From contig JADKJG010000005.1 of assembly GCA_016722375.1 (NCBI GenBank), forward strand, positions 124,001 to 188,000: a stretch of 64,000 nt of DNA, in the 5' to 3' direction. The stretch is from Bacteroidota bacterium (GTDB taxonomy: Bacteria; Bacteroidota; Bacteroidia; Chitinophagales; LD1). Made by a program: the position numbers and the translations under genes. This document shows positions 48,163 through 57,715 of the stretch, in pieces (within the stretch, counting starts at the first letter, position 1; every line of letters starts with the position of its first letter). The notes beneath the pieces are model-generated. The model was not told where the DNA came from. It worked only from the letters and a program-made list of their open reading frames with translations, and did no database searches.

Positions 48163-49137
48163 CTATATCTTTCGGTTGATGGTAAACTCTATTAACTCAC
48201 CGATGGATTTGCGTGCTTCGGAATCGGGAATCTCCATTAGAATTTCTACAGCTTCTTTCCGATAGGCATTCATCTTTATGGTGGCATAGTCCATACCGCC
48301 TTCGCTGCGCACCAGATTTAGAATCCAGCGCACCTTTTCAGTGTTTTGATTGTCGTTCTTCACGATGTTAATCATCTTTCGTTTAGTAATCCAGTCCACT
48401 TTGTTTAAGGTATAAATGAGTGGCAAGGTCATTTTTCGTTCCTTGATGTCAATACCACGCGGCTTTCCAATTTCGGCTTCTTCATAATCAAAGAGGTCAT
48501 CTTTAATCTGAAAAGCCATGCCGATTTTTTCGCCGAGCAATTTCATCCGGCTAATCATGGCTTCATCTGTGGTGGTTGTAACCGCGCCACAGGTGCAAGC
48601 GGAGGCAATGAGCGAAGCTGTTTTTTGTCGGATGATTTCAAAATAAATATCCTCGTTGATGTCCAGCCGCCGCGCTTTTTCTAATTGAAGCAATTCTCCT
48701 TCACTCATTTCGCGAATAGTGTTGGAAAGAATTTGAAGCAACCGGTACTGGTTATTTTCTATAGAGAGGAGCAGCCCTTTGGCCAGCAGATAGTCACCCA
48801 CCAAAACGGCTATCTTATTTTTCCATAGAGCATTGATTGAAAAGAAGCCCCGTCGTTTGTACGAATCATCCACCACATCATCATGTACCAGCGTGGCTGT
48901 GTGAAGTATCTCTACGAGCGAAGCAGCCGTATAGGTGGCCTCATTGATGTCCCCACATACTTTGGCAGCAAGAAAAACAAACATGGGGCGCATCTGTTTG
49001 CCTTTTCTGGTAACAATATAGTGCGTAATTCGGTCGAGCAAAGGGGCTTTGCTACGCATAGATTCCCGGAAACGAATTTCAAACTCATCCAACTCTTTCG
49101 CGATAGGTTTCCGGATGTCGTTCAGGTGCAATTCCAT
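48163..49137 (-). CDS. Polyprenyl diphosphate synthase
   Basis: 324 residues. The first Asp-rich motif is LVHDDVVDDSYKRRG and the second is QIKDDLFDYEEAEIGKPRGIDIKERKMTLPLIYTL, both required for Mg-diphosphate binding. GKQMRPMFVFLAAKVCGD begins the fold. It extends prenyl chains, most likely for the menaquinone side chain in Bacteroidota. It uses products of the IPP isomerase encoded at 8137-8679. The chain length cannot be read from the sequence. Confidence 0.93.
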   Translation of the reverse strand: MELHLNDIRKPIAKELDEFEIRFRESMRSKAPLLDRITHYIVTRKGKQMRPMFVFLAAKVCGDINEATYTAASLVEILHTATLVHDDVVDDSYKRRGFFSINALWKNKIAVLVGDYLLAKGLLLSIENNQYRLLQILSNTIREMSEGELLQLEKARRLDINEDIYFEIIRQKTASLIASACTCGAVTTTTDEAMISRMKLLGEKIGMAFQIKDDLFDYEEAEIGKPRGIDIKERKMTLPLIYTLNKVDWITKRKMINIVKNDNQNTEKVRWILNLVRSEGGMDYATIKMNAYRKEAVEILMEIPDSEARKSIGELIEFTINRKI

Positions 49138-49186
49138 TGCCGCTAAAGTAAACTTTCGGACATATTTATTGCGGATACACCGGGAT

Positions 49187-50377
49187 TCAGCAATCCTTGC
49201 TAAAGCCTAACTCGTCCATCGTTTCGGCAAGCTCCTGATAGATCAATTCTTTTTGAAGACCAAACTGCTCTAAGGAATATTCATGGCTACTGTGGTAATT
49301 TCGATTGCTTAATTTTTCAGCCTCTAGTTTTTCAAGGAACTTCTCCGAAGCTGTCCAGCCGAAGTGCTGATAAATTTTTAATACTTCTCCCTTAGGGTCG
49401 CGCAAGAGATCATCATATTTCAACTCTACAAATTGATTATCCGGAATCGTGGTCTTCATCTCTCTCGAATATTTATAGAAATCAATTCCCAGTTGCGCCC
49501 AGGCTTTTTTTGCAGGAGAGTTATCCGAAATTTCTGGAGAATGCCAGCGATACATAGAACTGCACATACTGACAAAAGAAGGTAATGCCTGATACGGATG
49601 CCTGGAGATATAGATGAAACGAGCATCAGGAAATCTTTGAAGCAGTGATTTGAATCTGCCGGTACTCATCACATTTTTCGCCAAATATGTTTTATTGGGC
49701 CCGGTGGCAAAAACAAATCGCTGCACGCTGCTTTCGTAAAAATCCATGACGGAGTTTCTTATCTCTATGGGTTCGCGGTCAAGAAATTTATTGCCGTGAA
49801 TCAGATGCAGGTATGGAAAGGGAATAAAAACGCCGGGGCTCATCAGCGCTTGAGCAAAAACTTGTTCATCTTCTTCTGCCTTGTCAAAACGCATGGAATG
49901 TATGTCGTTCCATCCTCCCCATAATGCCTTGTCTATTTGGTTAATGACTTTTCTGATTATGTTGCCAGAGCGAGCATCAATCCATCTAAAAATGGCTGTG
50001 AAACGAACAAAGGAAGTGGTCATTTGGAAGGTATAGAGAAAGTGGGTGTAGGTAAACCTATCTTCATCTAAGCTGACCAGGCGATGTAGGTAAGTAGTGC
50101 CGCTGCGAGGATTGGCGATGATAAATACCGGTTCTTTAATTTTTATCTTTTTGAAGTCTCGATAAAAGAGCTCATCGCAAATCCTGAATATCAGGTGCAA
50201 AACTTGACTCAGGAAGAAAAGAAAAATAAAGAGAATGGAAAGCAGCCATATTTTCCATTTGAATTGCCGGTATGTTTCTCGGATAATTTTGCCGAGAATA
50301 TCATATCGGACAAAATAGAACGAGGCCTTGAAATATTTCATCTTCCAAGGCCAGATGTAAATGAATATGTTTGACAC
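49187..50377 (-). CDS. Sulfotransferase family protein
   Basis: 396 residues. A hydrophobic N-terminal segment (WLLSILFIFLFFLSQVLHLIF) is followed by EPVFIIANPRSGTTYLHRLVSLD, the 5'-phosphosulfate-binding loop of PAPS-dependent sulfotransferases. RFIYISRHPYQALPSFVSM provides the 3'-phosphate-binding region, and FVELKYDDLLRDPKGEVLKIYQHFGW is typical of the family. It is probably anchored to the inner membrane and sulfates a lipid or sugar, but the acceptor is unknown. Confidence 0.88.
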   Translation of the reverse strand: MSNIFIYIWPWKMKYFKASFYFVRYDILGKIIRETYRQFKWKIWLLSILFIFLFFLSQVLHLIFRICDELFYRDFKKIKIKEPVFIIANPRSGTTYLHRLVSLDEDRFTYTHFLYTFQMTTSFVRFTAIFRWIDARSGNIIRKVINQIDKALWGGWNDIHSMRFDKAEEDEQVFAQALMSPGVFIPFPYLHLIHGNKFLDREPIEIRNSVMDFYESSVQRFVFATGPNKTYLAKNVMSTGRFKSLLQRFPDARFIYISRHPYQALPSFVSMCSSMYRWHSPEISDNSPAKKAWAQLGIDFYKYSREMKTTIPDNQFVELKYDDLLRDPKGEVLKIYQHFGWTASEKFLEKLEAEKLSNRNYHSSHEYSLEQFGLQKELIYQELAETMDELGFSKDC

Positions 50378-50385
50378 ATAATTGC

Positions 50386-50393
50386 CAAAGTTA
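50386..50393 (-). promoter_or_regulatory. -7 box for the sulfotransferase gene
   Basis: The minus strand reads TAACTTTG (TAnnTTTG), nine bases before the minus-strand start at 50377. The divergent aminotransferase gene starts 20 bases away on the other side. Confidence 0.35.
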
Positions 50394-50412
50394 TTTTCTT
50401 TAACATCACAAC

Positions 50413-51597
50413 ATGTTATCCAGCCGCCAAATTTTCTTAAACTCTATTGCTCAAACCAGCGTGGCTCCATTAATGTTGGAAATCGAGCGCGCGAAGGGTA
50501 TATACCTATATGGAGTAGATGGCAAAAAATATATAGATCTGATCGCCGGAATTTCAGTCAGTAATCTGGGACATTCACATCCCAAGGTAGTAGAAGCAGT
50601 AAAGGAGCAGGTCGAAAAGTATATGCACCTGATGGTGTATGGTGAGTTTGTGCAAAGTCCGCAGGTGAGATATGCTCATCGTTTGATTGAGTTGCTGCCC
50701 GCCTCGCTCAACAATGTGTACTTCACCAATTCCGGTGCCGAAGCCACAGAAGGAGCCATGAAACTTGCCAAGAGATTTACGGGCAAAACGAAATTTGTTT
50801 CATTTAAGAGTTCTTACCACGGTAGTACGCAAGGCGCACTGAGCGTGATGGGAGACGAAAGCTTTAAAAGAAAGTTCAGGCCCCTTTTGCCGGATATCTT
50901 GCAACTGGAATATGGAAACGAGCAGGGCTTAGATGCGATTGATCAATATACGGCCGCCGTTATACTGGAACCTATTCAGGCAGAATCGGGAGTGACCATT
51001 CCATCTGATAGTTTTATTAAAAAACTACGGACGGTTTGTAATGACACCGGAGCATTACTCATTCTGGATGAAGCTCAGACTGGCTTAGGTAGAACCGGAA
51101 CGTTATTTGCTTTTGAGCACTATGGTATTGTTCCCGACATTCTTCTGCTCGCCAAATCATTGGGAGGAGGGATGCCGCTGGGTGCATTTATAGCGGCTAA
51201 AGAAATGATGAAGTCACTTTCCGAAAATCCGGCTTTGGGGCATATCACCACTTTCGGCGGTCATCCGGTTTGCTGCGCAGCAGGGCTTGCAGCGTTGGAG
51301 GTTTTACTAAAAGAAAACCTTGTTTCTAAGGTGGAAGAAAAGGGAAAATTGTTTGACCAATTATTGAATCATCCCCGAATAAAATCAAAAAGAAGAATCG
51401 GCTTATTGATGGCTTTGGAATTCGATAGTTTTGAGCAGAATAAAAGAATCATTGATCAGAGTATAGAACTCGGCCTTTTGACCGATTGGTTTTTGTTCGC
51501 CCCGCATTGCATGCGTATCGCGCCCCCGTTGATTATATCAGAAGATGAAATCAGGACGGCCTGTAAAATTATTCTCCAAGCCCTTGAAGCAAATTGA
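50413..51597 (+). CDS. Class III PLP-dependent aminotransferase
   Basis: 394 residues. The fold-type I motifs are YFTNSGAEATEGAMKLAKRFTGK, SSYHGSTQGALSVMG, ILDEAQTGLGRTG and the Schiff-base Lys in LLLAKSLGGGMPLGAFIA. It resembles acetylornithine/4-aminobutyrate aminotransferases, and the exact substrate cannot be chosen from sequence alone. No other arginine-pathway gene lies next to it. The ATG at 50413 is 35 bases from the divergent sulfotransferase start. Confidence 0.9.
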   Translation: MLSSRQIFLNSIAQTSVAPLMLEIERAKGIYLYGVDGKKYIDLIAGISVSNLGHSHPKVVEAVKEQVEKYMHLMVYGEFVQSPQVRYAHRLIELLPASLNNVYFTNSGAEATEGAMKLAKRFTGKTKFVSFKSSYHGSTQGALSVMGDESFKRKFRPLLPDILQLEYGNEQGLDAIDQYTAAVILEPIQAESGVTIPSDSFIKKLRTVCNDTGALLILDEAQTGLGRTGTLFAFEHYGIVPDILLLAKSLGGGMPLGAFIAAKEMMKSLSENPALGHITTFGGHPVCCAAGLAALEVLLKENLVSKVEEKGKLFDQLLNHPRIKSKRRIGLLMALEFDSFEQNKRIIDQSIELGLLTDWFLFAPHCMRIAPPLIISEDEIRTACKIILQALEAN

Positions 51598-51623
51598 TAT
51601 TTTTATAGCCACTAACACACCCC

Positions 51624-52289
51624 ATGGGCAAAACCAAGAATTTCTTTAAATCAGGATTCGGGAAAATTGTAGCTTACTTCCTTCAGGGGCTGCTATTGAT
51701 TGCGCCTACTTTTGTAACGCTATATGCGCTGTTCTATTTCTTCAATTTTTTTGATTCTCGAGTTAACGACTTATTTGAAAATATTTTTCATTCTCGCTTT
51801 CCCGGCTTGGGATTGGTAACTATTTTCTTGTTCATTACTTCCATCGGATTCATAGGCTCGCTAGTCATTGTGCAGCCGCTACTACATCTTATAGATTTTC
51901 TTTTAGAAAAGACTCCTTTGGTGAAGGATATTTATTCGTCGCTAAAAGATTTTTTTGGTGCTTTTATCAGTAACAAGAAAAAGTTTAACAAGCCGGTGAT
52001 GTTTGAATTAGGAAAAGGCAGCGGTGTTTTTAAGCTTGGATTTATCACCCAGGAAGATTTAAGTGATTTGAATATCAAGGATAAGGTGGCCATCTATACC
52101 CCGCTTTCTTATAACCTCTCAGGCATTATGTACATCGTTAATCAGGATCAGGTTCAAGTGTTGCACGATGTGGGCACTACAGACATAATGAAGTTTATTG
52201 TAAGTGGAGGAGTGACCAAACTTGAAGAGGAAGAAGAGGAAGCTATCATAATCCCGCCAACAACCGTTCAGCGAGAGCCTGGTATTTAG
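51624..52289 (+). CDS. DUF502 family membrane protein
   Basis: 221 residues with two N-terminal membrane segments (GLLLIAPTFVTLYALFYFFNFF and GLGLVTIFLFITSIGFIGSLVI). FLLEKTPLVKDIYSSLKDFFGAF and a beta-rich cytoplasmic or periplasmic part follow, as in the DUF502 family. The family has no established biochemical function. Its last 44 bases overlap the convergent TPR gene on the other strand; both ends look genuine. Confidence 0.85.
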   Translation: MGKTKNFFKSGFGKIVAYFLQGLLLIAPTFVTLYALFYFFNFFDSRVNDLFENIFHSRFPGLGLVTIFLFITSIGFIGSLVIVQPLLHLIDFLLEKTPLVKDIYSSLKDFFGAFISNKKKFNKPVMFELGKGSGVFKLGFITQEDLSDLNIKDKVAIYTPLSYNLSGIMYIVNQDQVQVLHDVGTTDIMKFIVSGGVTKLEEEEEEAIIIPPTTVQREPGI

Positions 52290-53643
52290 TTTTTTGAGCA
52301 GCGCTAACTATTTCTTCTAGTAGAGATTTAGCAGATTTAACTTGCCCCTGCTTAATAAGCAACCGAGCCATAAAATATTTTGAGGCCTGCTGATAGAAAT
52401 CATTCTTTGATAAGGTTAACTGTTTAAAATACAATAAGGATTTTTCATTAGCCTCTATTTGATAAAGTGTATAGGCATAACAGATCATCCAATACTCTTT
52501 CTCTGCTGCTTCTATGTTGCAATTTTCGCCTTCCTCCAAAAACTGCACCGCCGCCTGATAATTTTTTATTCGGCTTTGGAAAATCCCATAATCAATAAAC
52601 GGTTGGCAACTGTCGGGGTATTGGCGCATCGTCCTTTGGTAAATCAACGGCAGATACCACTCAGGAGTCTCTGCTTTAATTATCTGCTGATAGTTTGCCA
52701 TCGTAAATTCCTTGTAGGATAACAAACGAGTTGCTAAAAGATATTCAGGATAATAGGCATTGGAGTCAATGCTCGAGATGAATCGATTCAGTGTGTCAGA
52801 GTATTTTATATTTTGATTGCTGAACATCATCAAGCCTTTGTAAAACAAATCCATCTGGGCATTATAATACTTAGAATAATCAGAAAAACATTTAAGCGCC
52901 TGATCGAAATAGCCCAATTCGCTATAGATGAATGCAGCATTTAAATAGGAGGACTCGTCCACACTTTTCTTGGACATAGCCGAATCTAAATAGCGCAGCG
53001 CATCATTCATGCGGCCATCATAAAAAAACTCGGATCCAATATCACAACGAATCCCTGCCAGATCGGGAAACTGACGGGCGATAAACTCATATATTTCTAT
53101 CGCCTCGTCAAAACGACCTCGCTCCTTAAATTTTCGCGCATACTCTGCCAGTTGGTAAGCTTGTTCGCCGGTTTCATCCTTTTTTATTTTAAGCAATTCG
53201 GCTATTTGATTCTCCAATTCAACTTTCATCAGCGCCATAGCATAGACAGTGCAAAGCCCCTGATGAATATCTACTCGTTGCTTATCTAGTTGAAGACATT
53301 TTTTCCACCATCGTTCTATTTCGATTACTGATTTAGTCGGGATAATTTTGACCTCCTCTGCTATTGTGCCAATACCACTTGTAAAAATAGATTCGTCGGG
53401 TTTAGCTATGGTCTTGATATTGGGTAACTTACCTAACGCTTGGTTCAGACATACATTACCCTTCATCATAAGTGCATCTACATTCGTAGAATCAGCGCGC
53501 AATAAAGAATCCAGATAAAGATTAGCTGCAAGGTAGTCCTCGCGTACAATAAAATCGGTGGCGGTCGCAACCAAGCCTTTTTGAGCAACGAGTGAACCAA
53601 GAGTAAAAAATAGTGAATAGAAAAGGAGCAGATACTTCTTCAT
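52246..53643 (-). CDS. Secreted TPR-repeat protein
   Basis: 465 residues with a signal peptide (MKKYLLLFYSLFFTLGSLVAQKG). TPR-like helices run through the protein: EDYLAANLYLDSLLRADSTNVDALMMKGNVCLNQAL, RGRFDEAIEIYEFIARQFPDLAGIRCDIGSEFFYDGRMNDALRYLDSA and SKNDFYQQASKYFMARLLIKQGQVKSAKSLLEEI. A periplasmic scaffold role is inferred. The 3' end overlaps the convergent DUF502 gene. It lies directly downstream of dnaN with a 39-base gap. Confidence 0.85.
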   Translation of the reverse strand: MKKYLLLFYSLFFTLGSLVAQKGLVATATDFIVREDYLAANLYLDSLLRADSTNVDALMMKGNVCLNQALGKLPNIKTIAKPDESIFTSGIGTIAEEVKIIPTKSVIEIERWWKKCLQLDKQRVDIHQGLCTVYAMALMKVELENQIAELLKIKKDETGEQAYQLAEYARKFKERGRFDEAIEIYEFIARQFPDLAGIRCDIGSEFFYDGRMNDALRYLDSAMSKKSVDESSYLNAAFIYSELGYFDQALKCFSDYSKYYNAQMDLFYKGLMMFSNQNIKYSDTLNRFISSIDSNAYYPEYLLATRLLSYKEFTMANYQQIIKAETPEWYLPLIYQRTMRQYPDSCQPFIDYGIFQSRIKNYQAAVQFLEEGENCNIEAAEKEYWMICYAYTLYQIEANEKSLLYFKQLTLSKNDFYQQASKYFMARLLIKQGQVKSAKSLLEEIVSAAQKTKYQALAERLLAGL

Positions 53644-53682
53644 ATCACGGACATAAACTTCCCCAATGGCAGGGAAGGACGA

Positions 53683-54801
53683 TTAGGAATTAATCATCAC
53701 CGGCATCACGAGCATCAATAAATCTTCGTTTTCGTTTTTCTCGACCGGGCGAAGTACTCCGGCGCGGGTAGGTGTGGAAAGTTCAATTTCAATTTCATTT
53801 GAATCCAATACGCCAAGCATCTCAATAAGGAAACGGGCATTGAATGCAATTTCCATGTCCGTTCCTTCATAGCTACAAGCCAACCTTTCATTCGCTTCGT
53901 TGCTGAAATCCAGATCCTGGGAGGAGATCTTCAATTCACTCCCGGCGATGGACAACACCACCTGATAGGTTGTTTTGTTAGCGTAAATAGAGATTCGTCT
54001 CAAAGCGTTCAAAAATTCCAATCGGCTAATGCTCAGTTTGTTTGGATTGTTTTGAGGAATGACCGCTCCATAATCCGGATAGTTAGCATCTATCAAACGG
54101 CAGGTCATACGAGTATTTTCAAATGCAAAAAATGCGTTGGACTTATTGAAAGACACATTCACTCCAGAGTCACTTAAAGGCAGAGCGGCCTTCAGTAAGC
54201 CCAAAGCTTTTTTGGGTACTATAAATTGATCTGGCTTGGCAGCTTTGATATCTGCGCGAGTCAGTTTAACCAATTTGTGAGCATCGGTAGAAACAAAATT
54301 TATTCCTTCGGGTGATACCTGAAAAAGCACTCCGGTCATGGCCGGACGTAGGTCGTCGGAACTAACAGCGAAAATGGTCTCGCTCACTGCACGACTCAAA
54401 GCCGAAGCTGACATGTTCAACTCGGTAACCGCTTCTGGCTGTGGCACCTTGGGGAAATCGTCTGCGTTCTCACCGCTCAGTTTGTATCGGCCGTTTTCGG
54501 ACGTAATTTCAATACCTTTAGTTTTCTCATCTATCTTAAATGTCAAGGGCTGCTCTGGCAAGGTTTTGAGTGTATCAAGCAGTATCCTTGCAGGGATAGC
54601 TATACGGCCGTTTTCCTTGGCTTCCACCTTCAACTCTGTACTCATAGAAGTTTCCAAGTCTGTCGCAAAAACAGTAAGCTTTCCGCCTTTGATGTCAAAC
54701 AAAAAATCCTCCAGAATCGGCAAAACGGAATTAGAATTAATCACTCCGCCAACAGTTTGCAGGCTTTTAAGTAGGGTTGTAGTGGAAACGATAAATTTCA
54801 T
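53683..54801 (-). CDS. dnaN: DNA polymerase III subunit beta (sliding clamp)
   Basis: 372 residues, the usual length. MKFIVSTTTLLKSLQTVGGVINSNSVLPILEDFLFDI is the standard N-terminus and the three repeated clamp domains follow, with GRYKLSGENADDFP and LSIAGSELKISSQDLDFSNEANERLACSYEGTDMEIAFNARFLIEML. The ring-shaped dimer tethers polymerase III to DNA. dnaA is not beside it, which is common in Bacteroidota. Confidence 0.97.
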   Translation of the reverse strand: MKFIVSTTTLLKSLQTVGGVINSNSVLPILEDFLFDIKGGKLTVFATDLETSMSTELKVEAKENGRIAIPARILLDTLKTLPEQPLTFKIDEKTKGIEITSENGRYKLSGENADDFPKVPQPEAVTELNMSASALSRAVSETIFAVSSDDLRPAMTGVLFQVSPEGINFVSTDAHKLVKLTRADIKAAKPDQFIVPKKALGLLKAALPLSDSGVNVSFNKSNAFFAFENTRMTCRLIDANYPDYGAVIPQNNPNKLSISRLEFLNALRRISIYANKTTYQVVLSIAGSELKISSQDLDFSNEANERLACSYEGTDMEIAFNARFLIEMLGVLDSNEIEIELSTPTRAGVLRPVEKNENEDLLMLVMPVMINS

Positions 54802-54974
54802 GAGTTACTTTTAGTTGTGCAAATATAATTATCAAAGGAATTTCACCTGATGTGTTTTTCGGTGGTGTTGTTTATAAATACAATTGAAAGAATGCGTCAC
54901 GTGTTCCGATTCGAGAGGGTAACATAAACGAATCAAAACGATGCGCGATACTCACTCAGAAATTGGGATATTAA

Positions 54975-56465
54975 TTACCGAAGGAGCGTTACATTCCCCT
55001 TTGCCGTGATTATCTTGGTGGTTCCGGCAAACTGATACTGGCATTGCCAAGCATAAACACCCAAACCTTGTGCCACCGTGCGGAAGGTCCCATCCCATCC
55101 ATCGCTTACATTGTCCGTTTCAAAAACCTTTTCGCCCCAACGGTTATAAACCTGTAAATTAAATTTACTGAGGTTATCATTTTTAGATCTAAAAATGTCA
55201 TTCATGCCATCTCCATTTGGAGAGAACGCGGTGGGAATTAATAACTGCTCAGCTATAATAGTAACCAATACCGAATCGCTGACGACACAGCCGGCATCAT
55301 CAGTCACGGTGATAGTATAATAAGTAGTAGCAGGGGGTGTTGCCACCGGATTTTGACAATCACTACAAGTCAGCGTGGCAGGGGGACTCCAAACAATAGA
55401 AGTAAATGATGGAGTTCCAATGACTGGATTCAATGTGGTGGATTGTCCCGCCGGAATACTGATTGGATTCCCGGCATCTAGGAGGAATTTTCGTTTAGCA
55501 AGCGCAAACGGCTGTGGAGTAAAATCATTGGCGCCGCTCACTGTAATAGTGGACATTCCGAGACCGCTTCCACCGGCAGGAGTTCCCAGATAGTTCCAGC
55601 GATTTGGCGCATCCCAATGGGCTGCGTCCGTCCAGCTTGCGTCAGTAGCCGGGTTGAAATACATCGTTAAAGCAGCAGCATCTGTGCCGCTACTTTGATA
55701 AAGCCAGTGGTAAAAATTGGGGTTTACTGCGCATAATTGGTCGTCCACAGAAAAAACGCTGTAGCCATCAGTCGTGGCATCTCCTTTTACTAAACGAGCT
55801 CCATAGGTATTGTTTCCGGCAGCCGCAGGCGTGAAATCAATCGGCCGAAAAATAGAAGGAGCGCCCACATAAGAAGGAGAACCGGTTGGGAAGAGATAGG
55901 CTGCTGTGGTATTAGTGGCACGTGAAAGCTTTCCGTTACCAACGCTGCTCACGAAGCCAACGTTTCGCGTGATAGCAGCAGTAGCTGGATTGCTCACCAA
56001 CATTTCATTCGCGTTGGTAGCTAATTCAGCGCTATTCAAGGCTAGAATTTTAGTAGTAACCGCGTTAATGGTTTGTTTTTTAACCACATTACCTCCTCCA
56101 AGATTCAGGTTGTCAAAAGTAGTGATAGCAGTACCGGTAATTTGTTGGTCTCCGCCAAACATATCCACCCAACTATTGCTACCGGTATAGGCAGCGTTAT
56201 TTACCCAATCTCCAAACAAACGAATGGTATCGCCGCTGCCATTAATCGTTGCACTATTGGTAACACTACCTTCAACCGTAATGGTACCAAGATTATCAAT
56301 CAAGCCTTGTCCGCCTACTGTATTGTTTGAAACAGACCCGGTTTTTACAATGATAAACCCGCCGTCTTTCACATATATATTAGCTCCGTTGTTGGTTACT
56401 AATGACTGGGCAAATACGCCATAACTCGTCAACATCAAACCAAGCGCATAGATTGCCTTTATCAT
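54975..56465 (-). CDS. T9SS cargo with gliding-motility-associated C-terminal domain
   Basis: From the ATG at 56465 (496 residues) there is a signal peptide (MIKAIYALGLMLTSYGVFAQS), a serine/threonine-rich beta region (NNTVGGQGLIDNLGTITVEGSVTNS), a central PKD/Ig-like part (WSPPATLTCSDCQNPVATPPATTYYTITVTDDAGC) and the CHU_C domain LIPTAFSPNGDGMNDIFRSKNDNLSKFNLQVYNRWGEKVFETDNVSDGWDGTF. The last marks secretion by the type IX system (type B signal). A longer reading frame to 56669 adds 68 residues without a signal. The function beyond surface display is unknown. Confidence 0.9.
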   Translation of the reverse strand: MIKAIYALGLMLTSYGVFAQSLVTNNGANIYVKDGGFIIVKTGSVSNNTVGGQGLIDNLGTITVEGSVTNSATINGSGDTIRLFGDWVNNAAYTGSNSWVDMFGGDQQITGTAITTFDNLNLGGGNVVKKQTINAVTTKILALNSAELATNANEMLVSNPATAAITRNVGFVSSVGNGKLSRATNTTAAYLFPTGSPSYVGAPSIFRPIDFTPAAAGNNTYGARLVKGDATTDGYSVFSVDDQLCAVNPNFYHWLYQSSGTDAAALTMYFNPATDASWTDAAHWDAPNRWNYLGTPAGGSGLGMSTITVSGANDFTPQPFALAKRKFLLDAGNPISIPAGQSTTLNPVIGTPSFTSIVWSPPATLTCSDCQNPVATPPATTYYTITVTDDAGCVVSDSVLVTIIAEQLLIPTAFSPNGDGMNDIFRSKNDNLSKFNLQVYNRWGEKVFETDNVSDGWDGTFRTVAQGLGVYAWQCQYQFAGTTKIITAKGNVTLLR

Positions 56466-56716
56466 TTTATACTCGATTTCTTTTTGAAATTGGGACGTTA
56501 AAGTATCTATTTCCTGATAATCACCAATTGGCCACTCCCCCGAAATCCGATTGTTAGATGGGCTAATCACTAATAAGGTTGGATATTCAAGACGAAATTT
56601 GTCTTTCCGGGGATGGAAACTTGCAGCGATGGACATCACTAAATAAAGAATAGGAAGCCCGGATAACATATAACCGTTCTTGAAATCTATATTTTCGCGA
56701 CCTCAAAATAAAATTC

Positions 56717-57715
56717 ATGAAAGTAGCGGTGGTAGGTGCAACGGGTCTGGTGGGAGCCAAAATGTTGCAGGTTTTGGAAGAAAGGAACTTTCCTATTACT
56801 GAGTTGATTCCCGTAGCGTCAGAGAAATCTGTGGGGAATAAAATACTGTTCAAGGGTAAGGAGTATTTTGTGGTGGACATGAATACGGCTGTTGAAATGA
56901 GGCCAGCGATGGCTTTATTTTCTGCGGGAGGCAGCGCTTCCAGAGAGTGGGCCCCCAAGTTTGCCGAAGTCGGCACCGTAGTGATTGACAACTCTTCTGC
57001 CTGGAGAATGGAGCCGAATATTCCTTTGGTGGTGCCTGAAGTAAATGCGGAAATATTGACAGCAAAAGACAAAATCATTGCCAATCCGAATTGCTCTACT
57101 ATTCAAATGGTGGTTGTGCTAAAGCCGCTGCACGACAAATACAAAATTAAAAGAGTGGTGGTTTCCACATATCAAAGCGTAACCGGCACGGGCAAGAAGG
57201 CGGTAGATCAGTTAATGAATGAACGCGCCGGGATAAAAGGTCTTATGGCCTATCCCTATCAGATTGATATGAACGCCCTGCCGCATATTGATGCTTTTCT
57301 TGAAAACGGCTACACGAAGGAAGAAATGAAAATGGTGAACGAAACGAAGAAAATTATGGGCGACGATTCCATTCGTATCACTGCCACCACGGTACGCATT
57401 CCTACTATCGGTGGTCATAGTGAAAGTGTGAATATTGAGTTTGAGAAAGATTTTACCGAAACAGACGTTCGTGCTCTACTCGCAAAATCTCCGGGAGTAG
57501 TGGTCTATGATGACTTGCCAAACCTGAAATATCCCATGCCGATTTTGGCGCATGAAAAGGATGACACCTTTGTAGGTAGAATACGCCGCGATGAAAGCCA
57601 GCCCAATACCTTGAACTGCTGGATTGTTTCAGATAATCTGCGCAAAGGTGCTGCGACCAATGCCGTACAGATTGCAGAATATCTGGTTGCAAAGAATTTA
57701 CTCAGAACGGATTAA
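56717..57715 (+). CDS. asd: Aspartate-semialdehyde dehydrogenase
   Basis: 332 residues. The NADP-binding motif is VAVVGATGLVGAKMLQVL, the catalytic Cys126 is in IIANPNCSTIQM, and EFEKDFTETDVRALL plus the C-terminal NAVQIAEYLV complete the family pattern. It reduces aspartyl phosphate to the semialdehyde in lysine, threonine and methionine synthesis and in diaminopimelate supply. The stop overlaps the convergent kinase gene by four bases. Confidence 0.95.
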   Translation: MKVAVVGATGLVGAKMLQVLEERNFPITELIPVASEKSVGNKILFKGKEYFVVDMNTAVEMRPAMALFSAGGSASREWAPKFAEVGTVVIDNSSAWRMEPNIPLVVPEVNAEILTAKDKIIANPNCSTIQMVVVLKPLHDKYKIKRVVVSTYQSVTGTGKKAVDQLMNERAGIKGLMAYPYQIDMNALPHIDAFLENGYTKEEMKMVNETKKIMGDDSIRITATTVRIPTIGGHSESVNIEFEKDFTETDVRALLAKSPGVVVYDDLPNLKYPMPILAHEKDDTFVGRIRRDESQPNTLNCWIVSDNLRKGAATNAVQIAEYLVAKNLLRTD

